64,000 bases of DNA from an uncultured Clostridium sp. (lineage in GTDB: Bacteria > Bacillota > Clostridia > TANB77 > CAG-508). The notes below the pieces were generated by a model, which worked only from the letters and a program-made list of their open reading frames with translations, made no database searches and had not been told where the DNA came from. This document shows, one piece after another, positions 9,346-17,700 of the stretch. A program made the position numbers and the translations under genes. The stretch is taken from the NCBI GenBank assembly GCA_900552555.1, contig URZW01000001.1, forward strand, positions 186,001 through 250,000. Reading direction: 5' to 3'. Within the stretch, counting starts at the first letter, position 1. Each line of letters begins with the position of its first letter.

Positions 9346-9422
9346 GAACCATATAAAAATCATAAATAGCTTCACATACATAATTTAAAGATTGTACACA
9401 TAATGATTTTTTCTTGTATGCC

Positions 9423-9471
9423 TCTTAATTTTATTTTATATTATCATAAATACCAAATTATTACAATAAAT
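9423..9471 (-). promoter_or_regulatory. repeated promoter module, copy 1
   Basis: On the minus strand TTGTAA (9461-9466), a 17-base spacer and TAATAT (9438-9443) form a promoter pointing at the GDPD gene. The surrounding 49 bases are nearly identical to 57955-58003, and a third partial copy is at about 10577-10606. Confidence 0.6.
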
Positions 9472-9480
9472 ATGCAAAAA

Positions 9481-9534
9481 ATAAAGTGCCATTAACTAAC
9501 ATTTTATTTCAGTAATCACATGTTTTATATTATT
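9481..9534. repeat. cassette-border module, copy A (truncated)
   Basis: It contains ATTTCAGTAATCACAT and TTTTATATTATTTT, the left part of the module seen at 10611, 12230 and 13068. It stops exactly at the 3' end of the ORF6N gene and lacks the asnB-derived part. Confidence 0.7.
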
Positions 9535-10494
9535 TTATTGTGTTTTGACTTCTTCTACACAACTTATCTTTTCTATGTATTCAATATCTTCTATTTTAGA
9601 AATTGCAAAACATTTCTTTCCTAAATCTTTAAGTGATGCTCCACAATGATATAACTCTTTGTTATCAATTACTATAAATCTATCATGAAACTTATTTGTA
9701 TATGCAATTTTTAATGTAGGATATTGTTTATTAAATTTTTGAATATCCAATTTGGTTAATTTGTTATTTTGTATTGTTAAAATTATAACTTCAACATTTT
9801 TGTTTTTCTTTTGTAGCATTTCTAAAATACTGTCATCTATATAATTGTCTATAATTAAAATTTTGTTTTTCGCTCTTTTTATAATACCAATTATCAAACT
9901 ATAAGCATCATATATCTGCCCATCAAAAAATATTTTTTGTTTAAATTCTTCTTTTTCATTTTTTTGTAATTCATCAAATACTTTTTCAAATTTTTCTTCA
10001 TGTTCTGTTAATACCTTATTTTGTTCTAATAATTTATATTCAACATTTGATAATCTATCAAAAACTTGTCCGTTTGATAATAAAAATTTTCGCATTTCTA
10101 TAAAGGCTTTCATAATATTTATACTAACTTTTACAGCTATTTCACTTTTTAATAATGCTGAAAGCATTGCTATTCCTTGCTCTGTAAAGACATATGGTAG
10201 ATATTTTCTATGTTGTCCTCTTCCACTAAGTTTTAAGGTGACAAATTGGCACCTTAAAACTTCAAATTCCTTGTCGTTTAATTTAAAACAAAACTCTTCT
10301 GGAAATCTTTCATTGTTTCTTTTTACCACACGATTTATATATTTTGTTTCACATTGATATAGCATTGCAACATCACTATCTAATATTACTTGTTTTCCTC
10401 TAATAGTATAAATTAAATTTTTAATATTCTCTGATGAATTTTGTGCTAATTCTATTTTATCATTTGTATTAATTTTCTCAACAGCATTTTCCAT
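9535..10494 (-). CDS. ORF6N-domain protein with C-terminal PLD-like domain
   Basis: 319 residues. The N-terminus (about 25-140) is an ORF6N domain, a DNA-binding module of phage and mobile-element proteins: IRGKQVILDSDVAMLYQCET and YVFTEQGIAMLSALL. A coiled-coil-like linker (about 145-190) leads to a C-terminal domain with NKFHDRFIVIDN (H270, R272), resembling a single degenerate HKD/PLD motif. It may be a mobile-element regulator or a defence nuclease; no partner gene is adjacent. It is flanked by border modules A and B. Confidence 0.75.
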   Translation of the reverse strand: MENAVEKINTNDKIELAQNSSENIKNLIYTIRGKQVILDSDVAMLYQCETKYINRVVKRNNERFPEEFCFKLNDKEFEVLRCQFVTLKLSGRGQHRKYLPYVFTEQGIAMLSALLKSEIAVKVSINIMKAFIEMRKFLLSNGQVFDRLSNVEYKLLEQNKVLTEHEEKFEKVFDELQKNEKEEFKQKIFFDGQIYDAYSLIIGIIKRAKNKILIIDNYIDDSILEMLQKKNKNVEVIILTIQNNKLTKLDIQKFNKQYPTLKIAYTNKFHDRFIVIDNKELYHCGASLKDLGKKCFAISKIEDIEYIEKISCVEEVKTQ

Positions 10495-10545
10495 AATACC
10501 ACTCCGTTCTCACTTATGTATATATTTACTAATAAATATATTTGT

Positions 10546-10574
10546 ATTATATATTATGTAGTATTGACTGTCAA
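10546..10574 (-). promoter_or_regulatory. promoter of the ORF6N gene with a TACTACATAA motif in its spacer
   Basis: TTGACA (10569-10574) and TATAAT (10546-10551) on the minus strand with 17 bases between. The spacer carries ATACTACATAA (10554-10564), the same word repeated four times upstream of the recombinase gene at 35.7 kb, so it may be an operator. Confidence 0.6.
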
Positions 10575-10610
10575 GTATAATTTTATTTTATATTATCATA
10601 ATAAACTGTT

Positions 10611-10873
10611 ATCCAATAACAATTTATTTCAGTAATCACATATTTTATATTATTTTTCGTTATTTTTATAAAAAACGTTCATTTTTGCAGATTGTGTATT
10701 TTCTACTTTTCTTACAGTATCAGCGGTTAGCTGTCCGTATTGTTTTCTGACATCCAAGGACTGTCCCTCAACTTATGGCTTATTTGTGCCAGGTTAATAT
10801 GTGGCTTGAGAGGTATCAGCCTAAAATTGAGATTTAAGTTTAAAATAGAGGTTTAAAGATAACCTCTATTTTA
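10611..10873. repeat. cassette-border module, copy B (full)
   Basis: It holds a conserved non-coding part (10611-10758), then the end of an asnB gene and an asnB-type terminator hairpin (about 10841-10873). The layout matches copy C at 12230-12485. Together with the promoter this fills the 420-base gap between genes. Confidence 0.85.
10759..10837 (+). pseudogene. asnB 3'-end fragment 1
   Basis: Reads VPQLMAYLCQVNMWLERYQ and then PKIEI-stop, the last 24 or so residues of AsnB, followed by the same terminator type. Nothing of the upstream asnB frame is preserved. Confidence 0.85.
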
Positions 10874-10915
10874 CTTTTAATTTTTTTCATGTTTAAATAA
10901 ATTATTTTATTTTTC

Positions 10916-12103
10916 CTATTTTAAAAGCCAATTGGCTAAATCATATATTTGAACACCTTCGTATTGATAATCATCATGTCTAGTTCTTGCAATTAATATC
11001 TTTGGATATGCATCTTTTATTTTTAGTAATGGTCTTACTTCTCTCTCAAAAGTTTTATCATCACTTATATTATCAGAAACTTGAACATATATTTTTTCGT
11101 TCATCTTCATTGCAACAAAATCTACTTCAGCATTATAGAGTTCTCCAACATAAATTTCATACCCTCTCCTTAATAATTCAATTGCAACTATATTTTCGTA
11201 TATACTTCCATAATTCATATTTTTAGTTCCAAGTTTTGCATATTTAAAAGTTTGATCTACCAAATAATATTTATCAACAGATGACAAGTATCTTTTTCCT
11301 TGAATATCATATCTTCTTATTTTATAAAATGCAAAAGCATCACACAAATAATTTATATAGTTTGCTATTGTTTTATCATTCGTATTTATACTTGCTTGAT
11401 TTAAAATATTTGCAATTTTTCTATACGATGTTAAATTTGAAACGTTATCCATCATAAATTCAGTTAAACTATCCATTAGACTAATATTTTGAATATTATA
11501 TTTTTGTTGTATATCTCTAACAATTAAAGCATTATACACTTCGTTTATATAATTATATTTTTGATTCACATCATTATAAATATATGAGCCAGCCATTCCT
11601 CCTTCGAGAACATATTTTTCAAAAGCATCTTGTGCACTCTCATAATTAAAGTATTTCATAAATTCCTTAAAAGAAAATGGGTATACTTGTATTTCATATG
11701 TTCTACCTGTAAATAATGTTGCTAAATCACTACTTAATAAAAAAGCATTCGAACCAGTTATATATATATCATATTTTTCTTCTGCATGTAAACTATTTAT
11801 TGTTCTTTCAAATTCTTTACACATTTGAACTTCATCTATTAATACAAAATTATTTTTTCCTACTATATAATGTTTTTCTATATAATTATTTAAAGATATA
11901 TAATCTCTTAAATTATCAAATTTGACTAAATTAAAATTAATATCAATTATATTATAATCCTTTATATTTTCTATAATGTAATTTTTAAACATTTCCAATA
12001 ATTTTGACTTTCCACTACGTCTAACACCTGTTATAACCTTAATGTCTGGCGTTCCTATGACTTCTATTAATTCTTTTAAATATTCTCTCTTTATTAATTT
12101 CAT
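10916..12103 (-). CDS. AAA_14/DUF4143 ATPase
   Basis: 395 residues. N-terminal AAA_14 ATPase with Walker A GVRRSGKSK (26-34) and Walker B FVLIDEVQ (about 88-95), sensor ITGSNAFLLSS, then a C-terminal DUF4143 region with the nuclease-like strand AEVDFVAMK and KIYVQVSDN. Such proteins are widespread in accessory DNA; their substrate is unknown. The ribosome site is GAGGTG. A 16-bp-arm dyad at 12134-12178 lies in the leader and may be an operator. Border modules flank the gene. Confidence 0.85.
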   Translation of the reverse strand: MKLIKREYLKELIEVIGTPDIKVITGVRRSGKSKLLEMFKNYIIENIKDYNIIDINFNLVKFDNLRDYISLNNYIEKHYIVGKNNFVLIDEVQMCKEFERTINSLHAEEKYDIYITGSNAFLLSSDLATLFTGRTYEIQVYPFSFKEFMKYFNYESAQDAFEKYVLEGGMAGSYIYNDVNQKYNYINEVYNALIVRDIQQKYNIQNISLMDSLTEFMMDNVSNLTSYRKIANILNQASINTNDKTIANYINYLCDAFAFYKIRRYDIQGKRYLSSVDKYYLVDQTFKYAKLGTKNMNYGSIYENIVAIELLRRGYEIYVGELYNAEVDFVAMKMNEKIYVQVSDNISDDKTFEREVRPLLKIKDAYPKILIARTRHDDYQYEGVQIYDLANWLLK

Positions 12104-12133
12104 AATAATTATTCACCTCAAATATATTATATC

Positions 12134-12178
12134 ATTCATTTCGCAAAAAGTAAATATTTGCATTTTTGCGAAATGAAT
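12134..12178. promoter_or_regulatory. dyad in the leader of the DUF4143 ATPase gene
   Basis: ATTCATTTCGCAAAAA (12134-12149) and its exact reverse complement (12163-12178) are separated by 13 bases, 31 bases upstream of the start. It could be an operator or an RNA hairpin. Confidence 0.6.
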
Positions 12179-12229
12179 ATTATTATTATATCTCTTAATA
12201 AAATTAATATTCAAAATTTACATTATTAT

Positions 12230-12485
12230 CTTTTTCTTTTAGTAATAACATGTTTTATATTATTTTTTCGTTATTTTTATAAAAAACTTCATTTTTGTAC
12301 ATTATGTTTTTTCCACCTTTTCTTACAGTATCAACAGCTATCTGTTCGTGTTGTTTTTTGACACCCAAGGACTGGACCTCAACTTATGGCTTATTTGTGC
12401 CAGGTTAATATGTGGCTTGAGAGGTATCAGCCTAAAATAGAATTATAAATCAAGTAGAGGCTCTGTTTGAAGAACCTCTTTTTTG
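12230..12485. repeat. cassette-border module, copy C (full)
   Basis: Same order as copy B: conserved non-coding stretch (TTATATTATTTTTTCGTTAT, then CTTACAGTATCA), asnB 3' end, terminator hairpin AGAGGCTCT...AGAACCTCTTTTTT. It lies between the ATPase and RhuM genes. Confidence 0.85.
12371..12448 (+). pseudogene. asnB 3'-end fragment 2
   Basis: Reads TGPQLMAYLCQVNMWLERYQ and then PKIEL-stop. It shares the Arg (AGG) with fragment 1 where the intact asnB has Lys (AAG), so the two fragments are closer to each other than to the intact gene. Confidence 0.85.
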
Positions 12486-12489
12486 CTTT

Positions 12490-12954
12490 TTATGTGTTAT
12501 TTAAATTCTTTGTTTCAATTACTAGCTCATCAAAGTAATCTTTCCCAAATTTAGGTCCATTTTTTAGCATTTCACTATTAACAACAAAACCTTTTTTTAT
12601 ATATTCTTCCAATGTTTTGGTTGCCCATATTCTAAAATCTGTTGCTTCTTTTGAATTTACTCTGTATCCTACAGCTATAATTGCGTCTAAACTATAAAAA
12701 TTTGTATTATATTTTTTCCCGTCTGAAGCAGTTACTCTAATTTTTTGAGTAACTGCTTCTTGTTTTAATTCCTCTGTTTTAAAAATGTTTCGTAAATGAT
12801 ATGTAATATTATTTTCTGCTACATTAAATAATTTAGACATTGACTTTTAAGTTAGCCAGAAATCTTCTTCATTATATAAAACTTCTACTGATATATTTTC
12901 ATTATTTTGGCTTTGGTAAATAATTAAATCTTTTAAATTTTCTATATTATTCAA
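12490..12954 (-). pseudogene. RhuM-family gene, N-terminal part with an internal nonsense codon
   Basis: The sense frame starts near a TTG at 12954 (NNIENLKDLIIYQ...), runs to EDFWLT, meets TAA at 12842-12844 where RhuM proteins have Gln (WLTQK), then continues SMSKLFNVAENNITYHLRN to FRIWATKTLEEYIKKGF and GKDYFDEL before ending at 12490. Full RhuM proteins are about 330 residues, so the C-terminal half is also missing. RhuM is a mobile-element/virulence-island protein of unknown action. Confidence 0.8.
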
Positions 12955-13067
12955 CTTTGATTACAACCTTTATTTTTGTATCTAAACTTTTGTTTGTATT
13001 TTATATTACACAACTTGTCAATAGGTTATAGATAGATATTCCAAAATTAATCTACTTTTTGATATTA

Positions 13068-13175
13068 AAGAGCTATTAACTATCACTTTATTTCAGTAAT
13101 CACATATCTTATATTATTTTTTGTACATTATGTTTTTTTAAATTTTCCTACAATATCAGCCTAAAATTAATCTAT
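13068..13175. repeat. cassette-border module, copy D (internally deleted)
   Basis: It starts like copies A and B (TTTATTTCAGTAATCACAT) and then jumps at the word TATCAG straight into the last bases of the asnB part (CAGCCTAAAATTAA). TATCAG occurs at both places in copy B, so recombination at that microhomology explains the deletion. Confidence 0.75.
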
Positions 13176-13212
13176 AATTTTCATTTTTATATTCTTCTTT
13201 TTATATATTTTA

Positions 13213-13243
13213 AAGATGGAACCTGTAAAGCAGATTCCATCTT
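13213..13243 (-). terminator. hairpin after the small ORF at 13271
   Basis: AAGATGGAA and TTCCATCTT pair across a 13-base loop, followed by AT-rich sequence on the minus strand. Confidence 0.55.
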
Positions 13244-13270
13244 GTTCTAAAAAAATAGTGGTTAGTGTTA

Positions 13271-13462
13271 CTAATCAAGTGCAATCATACCAACACTATG
13301 ATAATCTCCGTTTCCTAAGCTATAGTTCTTGAAGTAAGCCACCTGGTTTAATGCACTATAACAATCGTAGTCACCACCAGCGACCAAAAAGAAAAACTCT
13401 TCCTCCCATGGATCTTCAGCAATGAACTTACGAGCATTTCCTAAATCGTAGTATACTGGCAA
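13271..13462 (-). CDS. small acidic hypothetical protein with unusual base composition
   Basis: 63 residues from a TTG at 13462, rich in Tyr, Phe, Asp and Glu (EDPWEEEFFFLVAGGDYDCY). I do not recognise the family. The G+C content is visibly higher than in the neighbours, and codons such as GAC, TAC and GCC are frequent, so it may be recently acquired or a fragment of a longer protein: the frame is blocked by TAG eight codons upstream. AGAGG lies 13 bases before the start, which is long. Confidence 0.45.
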   Translation of the reverse strand: MPVYYDLGNARKFIAEDPWEEEFFFLVAGGDYDCYSALNQVAYFKNYSLGNGDYHSVGMIALD

Positions 13463-13525
13463 AATTTTATAATACCTCTAGTGATTATATTTTAGGATTA
13501 ACCAATAATCCTAATGCATACAAAT

Positions 13526-13553
13526 AAAGCAAAGATTTCACATCTTTGCTTTT
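13526..13553 (-). terminator. intrinsic terminator after spoIIIAA
   Basis: AAAGCAAAGAT and ATCTTTGCTTT form an 11-bp stem with a five-base loop; T-rich sequence follows on both strands. Confidence 0.8.
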
Positions 13554-13617
13554 CTCATATTTAAAATATTATTAATATACTCATTTGTATTCAACAAATA
13601 TTATAATATTTTTATCT

Positions 13618-14488
13618 TTATAAAAATACTACTTTTTGTATTTCTCTATTTTCAATTAACTCATAAATTTGCCTATTATTTTTTATATCCTCTATATTCT
13701 TACCATGCATAGTAAAAATCCCCTTAACACCAGAATACAAAGCATAATGAATAGCATCAACATCATCTTTACTACCAATTTCATCACAAGCAATTATTTC
13801 AGGCGCCATAGTTCTTACCAGCATATGGATTCCTTGATTTTTACTAACATTTTCAATAATATCTGTTCTAATCCCAACATCATTTTGTGGAACACCTTTA
13901 TACATTGCAGCAATTTCACCTCTTTCATCAACCACACCACATGTTTTTCCCTTAAAATTTATTTCATCAATCCCATTACTCAATCTTCTTATAACATCTC
14001 TTAACATTGTAGTTTTTCCTCTTCCTGGAGGAGCTACAAGAATTGTATTATAAATTGATTTATTTTCTATATCAATTATTTCTCTTAGTACTCTTGTACT
14101 ACAATTTAAAATTTCTCTTGCTATCCTAAAATTCAAGCTTGATATGTATTTTATATTTATTATTTTTCCATTTTCTATCACACAAGAACCGTGTTAATCC
14201 TACACGATGCCCTCCTTTTACAGTTATAAAACCATCACAAATTTGATTTTTATAAGCATATATTGAATTTTCACATAATCTTTCTACTATTTGTAAAATT
14301 TCTGATTGAGGTATGTTATATTGCAATATAAAATCTTTTTCTCTTAATTTTAAAATTATAGGTCTTTCTGTTCTTATTCTAATTTCTTGCAGTTCATCTA
14401 TTATTTTATTGTTTTCCTGAAATAAATTAAAAAAAATTTGATATATTTTATTTGGAAAATACCTTAAAATTTCATCTATATTTTTCAT
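13618..14488 (-). CDS. spoIIIAA: stage III sporulation protein AA, +1 frame break at codon 100
   Basis: SpoIIIAA is the ATPase of the SpoIIIA-SpoIIQ channel between mother cell and forespore. Frame 0 (from 14488) ends its homology at GGHRVGLT; the rest (Walker A APPGRGKTT, then ISSLNFRIAREI upstream of it, VVDERGEIAAM, and IIACDEIG) lies in the +1 frame. The zero-frame codon at the break is CGG (14189-14191); skipping its C gives GLTGSCVIENGK, the family sequence, and about 289 residues. The C-terminus stops about 20 residues early. No spoIIIAB follows, so the gene is separated from its usual operon. Confidence 0.85.
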
Positions 14489-14507
14489 CTTTCTCTCCCA
14501 ATTTATG

Positions 14508-14600
14508 TGTCCTTTTTTAAGACGATGTTATTTTTACAACCTCTCAAATTTTCTCTATAAGTGGATGTCCTTTTTAGAACCGTCCCCAATAGGACAATAT
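14508..14600. repeat. degenerate inverted repeat of the GGGAC/GTCCC family
   Basis: TGTCCTTTTTTAAGACGATG (left) and TAGAACCGTCCCCAATAGGA (right) are recognisable versions of the arms at 3096-3230, with more mismatches. It lies between the divergent spoIIIAA and vanW-like genes. Confidence 0.6.
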
Positions 14601-14661
14601 ATTATATTCAATTTATTGTATTTTATAACTTTTTTTGGTTACACTAACAATGGTGATATAA

Positions 14662-15438
14662 ATGAAAAATAATAAATTGTGGCTTATTATAGCTTTATTA
14701 ATAATTTTATGTATTGGAATTGGAATATACTTTTTCCTTAAAAATTCAAATTCAAACAACTCAAATTATCAAGCCAGTAAAATTTCAAACAATAATTCAA
14801 TAACTAATAATAATTCAATTTCTGACAATAATAATAATGATAATATTAATAATACTAGTATACTTAATAATAATGAAAATAATGCATCTAATAATAATAT
14901 TGAAAATACAAATTCTGAAACAAATTCTGAAACAAATTCAACGCAAAATTCTACAGATGAAGCTCAAAAAAAAGAAGAAGCTATTGCTTCTTTTACCACA
15001 AAAATTTATAATAAAGAATCTGAAAGACAGAATAATGTTTCAATAACTTGTTCTACTTTAAATAATACAATTGTAGAAAATGGTAACACTTTTTCTTTTT
15101 GTAAAATAGTTGGTCCTGCTACATCTGCTAAAGGTTATCAAAAAGCTGATATTTTCGATAACAATGGAAATAAAAAGAAAGGTCTTGGTGGCGGTAATTG
15201 TCAGGTAAGTACTACATTATATAATGCTGTTTTAAAAGTTCCGAGCTTACAAGTAACAGAAAGGCATGAACATAGTAATAAAGTTCCATATATTCAGCAA
15301 GGTAAGGATGCTGCTGTTGCTTATGGTAGCTATGATTTAAAATTTAAAAATAATACTGGTTTTGATATCAAAATTTCTGCATCTTCTACCAAAAATAATG
15401 TATCTATAAGCATATATAAAATAATACCTAATCAGTAG
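14662..15438 (+). CDS. VanW-domain membrane-anchored protein
   Basis: 258 residues: a membrane segment (about 6-26), a long Asn/Ser/Thr-rich linker (27-110), then a VanW domain with FSFCKIVGPATSAKGYQKA, the GGGNCQVSTTLYNAVL hallmark and RHEHSNKVPY. VanW proteins are found in vancomycin clusters and widely in clostridial envelopes; their function is unclear. The ribosome site is weak (GGTGATATAA). It is a single convergent gene. Confidence 0.85.
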   Translation: MKNNKLWLIIALLIILCIGIGIYFFLKNSNSNNSNYQASKISNNNSITNNNSISDNNNNDNINNTSILNNNENNASNNNIENTNSETNSETNSTQNSTDEAQKKEEAIASFTTKIYNKESERQNNVSITCSTLNNTIVENGNTFSFCKIVGPATSAKGYQKADIFDNNGNKKKGLGGGNCQVSTTLYNAVLKVPSLQVTERHEHSNKVPYIQQGKDAAVAYGSYDLKFKNNTGFDIKISASSTKNNVSISIYKIIPNQ

Positions 15439-15455
15439 TTTTACGCTTCAGTAAT

Positions 15456-15500
15456 GATAATGCACGAAATACCTGTAAATGATATTTCATGCACATTATC
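15456..15500. repeat. partial copy of the 5274-5506 repeat, folded as a hairpin
   Basis: GATAATGCACGAAATACCTG followed by its imperfect reverse complement ATTTCATGCACATTATC. It lies between convergent genes and may act as a bidirectional terminator. Confidence 0.6.
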
Positions 15501-15525
15501 CTTACCAAACAGTAACCAGTAGGCA

Positions 15526-16677
15526 CTATTTTTTTACAATAAATGCATTTGGCAAATATCTTTCCCCTATTGGAGTAGAAGTTTTATTTACAACTTTACC
15601 ATTATAATACATTGTTGCAGACGAACCTCCATCTAAGTTTGCTGCATTATAAGCACCATATCTATTAAATATATTCTGCATTTCTAATAGATTTGTTCCA
15701 ATACTGTATCCTGGTTGTCTTCCATCAACAACTACAAAAATAAAAGTTCCATCTTTCTTTTGACCAATTCCCATTCTTGGGTGAATTCCTCCAGAACTTG
15801 AATTTGTTATTTGATTTTTTCCATTAACTATCAAAAATGGTCCAAATTCAACTGCTGATTCTATTCCAGCATTCATTGCTTGTTGATATGTATACTTTCC
15901 TAATACTAGTTTTTTGTCTGTACTAAGTCCTATTAAACTATATTTTGATGATTTATTTCCATATAATAATTTTTTATTTATTATTGTTGCATCACATAAA
16001 ACACTTCCATTTCCTACTCCACCATCATCAGCAAATCCACCTGCATTTATTCCTGCTATTGCATTATTATTTTTGGCAATTTCACTTAGCTTTGAACCTC
16101 TGCCAGATTTTCTTCCATCAACTAAACTTACTTTTGATGCATCTGGTATTGTCATTACATATCCAACATAATTTTTCCCTGTTATTTTTTCTACTTTTAT
16201 ATCATCCTTACTTGGTGTTTCTATTTTTATCGCATCTGAATTAGAGTCCTCATTATTTTGAACTTCCAGCTTGTTCATTATTTCTTGTATTTCTTCATCT
16301 GATAAAAACCATGTTGCTAAATACTGATGGTTCATTGTTGACATTGCAGTTACTACCCATAATTCTTTATATTTTTCAAATAGTGTTGTCTTAAAAAATA
16401 AATATATGAATGTTGCTCCTACTATTGCTAATATTATCAATATTTTAATAAATAAAAATATTTTTTGTTTTACTGTTCTTTTCTTTTTTACTTTAGCTCT
16501 TTTTCCTTTTTTTGATGTATTTTCATTTTGGTGTGCTTTTCTTTTTCTATTATTTTCTTCGTTTTGATTATAATTATGTTTTCTTTCATATATTTCATCA
16601 TCTTTTTCATGTAAATCATATTCATTGTTTAATATGATATTTGTAACTGTATCCATGTCTATATCTGTTTTTTTCAT
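15526..16677 (-). CDS. phosphodiester glycosidase (NAGPA-domain) membrane protein
   Basis: 383 residues: a basic, Asn/Lys-rich cytoplasmic N-terminus, one membrane segment (about 72-94), and an extracytoplasmic NAGPA-like domain with INAGGFADDG, HPRMGIGQ, VVVDGRQPGYS and NLDGGSSATMYYNG. The family includes enzymes acting on GlcNAc-1-phosphate diesters and exopolysaccharide-related proteins, so a cell-wall glycan role is plausible. It is a single gene. Confidence 0.88.
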   Translation of the reverse strand: MKKTDIDMDTVTNIILNNEYDLHEKDDEIYERKHNYNQNEENNRKRKAHQNENTSKKGKRAKVKKKRTVKQKIFLFIKILIILAIVGATFIYLFFKTTLFEKYKELWVVTAMSTMNHQYLATWFLSDEEIQEIMNKLEVQNNEDSNSDAIKIETPSKDDIKVEKITGKNYVGYVMTIPDASKVSLVDGRKSGRGSKLSEIAKNNNAIAGINAGGFADDGGVGNGSVLCDATIINKKLLYGNKSSKYSLIGLSTDKKLVLGKYTYQQAMNAGIESAVEFGPFLIVNGKNQITNSSSGGIHPRMGIGQKKDGTFIFVVVDGRQPGYSIGTNLLEMQNIFNRYGAYNAANLDGGSSATMYYNGKVVNKTSTPIGERYLPNAFIVKK

Positions 16678-16787
16678 TATTCTTTTTCCTTTTCTTACGT
16701 TATTCTCTGTTTTTTATTATAGCATTTATATATTTTCATGTCAAAAATTCGACAAATTTTTTTCTTGTTAATTTTTTCCTTTGTTGT

Positions 16788-16853
16788 AGTCCCATATGAA
16801 TAATACATGAACTACTTGAGGGATAGTAATTCATGTATTATTCATATGAGACT
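16788..16853. terminator. long near-perfect hairpin after yihY
   Basis: 16793-16811 and 16830-16848 are perfect 19-bp reverse complements; with one mismatch the arms extend to 16788 and 16853. It lies two bases after the yihY stop. There is no strong T-run, so termination is inferred from position. Confidence 0.6.
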
Positions 16854-16854
16854 G

Positions 16855-17700
16855 CTAATTTCTTTTTATTATACGCAAAAAAGTTTTATTTAGCTCCGCT
16901 CCTAAAAACAAAGAATAAAAGCAAGAATATGTCCACATCATAATAAGCATCAAAGTTGTTAGACTTCCATAAGTAATAGAAAAACCTTTAAAAATATCTA
17001 AATATTTAGAAAATACAAAAGAGATAACATTAAGAGCAATAGCGCCAAAAATTGCTCCAGGTAATTGGCTTTTAAATGTAACTTTATGATTTGGCATAAA
17101 TCTATATAAAAATAGGAATATCACAAATGTCACAAAAATAAATCCTAATTCTGTTACAATTTGTGAAAATACATTAAAATTTTCAAGTGTTTCAAAATGT
17201 TGTTGCATTATTGATTTCAGGCTATTACCAAAAACTAATAAAATCATTCCTAACATTATTAACACTATAAATACTATTGTATCTATTAATGCCATTATTC
17301 TTAAATATATAACTGATTTTTCTTTGTCTTCACCAGTTTTATATATTGAATGCAATCCTTTTGTTAATGCAAATAATCCTTTTCCTGCTGACCACAATGT
17401 AAATATAATTGATATTGATATTGTTCCAATTGATTTTGAGTATACTTCTCTTACTATTCCTATTACAAATTCATTCATACTTGATGGTATTATTTTAGAT
17501 ATTACATCAAATAATGTTTGTTGCTGAATATTTGTGTATTGTATCAGTGTTATTAGTAAAATAATAAATGGTATAAATGATAGTATTGTATAATATGAAC
17601 ATTGTGCAGAATATTCACTTATGTGGTCTTCTCCACCGTTTTTTAGAATTGTATTAAATTGCTTGATTCTTTTAGAAATCTTCAATTTTATTTTTTCCAT
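16855..17700 (-). CDS. YihY/BrkB family membrane protein
   Basis: 281 residues with about six membrane segments. Family features are visible: SEYSAQCSYYTILSFIPFI near the N-terminus, LWSAGKGLFALTKGL, and the YGSLTTLMLIMMWTYSCFY/LGAELN region at the C-terminus. The family was once called ribonuclease BN in error; its true role in the envelope is unknown. Its start overlaps the end of the upstream gene by 13 bases, so the two are co-translated. Confidence 0.9.
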   Translation of the reverse strand: MEKIKLKISKRIKQFNTILKNGGEDHISEYSAQCSYYTILSFIPFIILLITLIQYTNIQQQTLFDVISKIIPSSMNEFVIGIVREVYSKSIGTISISIIFTLWSAGKGLFALTKGLHSIYKTGEDKEKSVIYLRIMALIDTIVFIVLIMLGMILLVFGNSLKSIMQQHFETLENFNVFSQIVTELGFIFVTFVIFLFLYRFMPNHKVTFKSQLPGAIFGAIALNVISFVFSKYLDIFKGFSITYGSLTTLMLIMMWTYSCFYSLFLGAELNKTFLRIIKRN

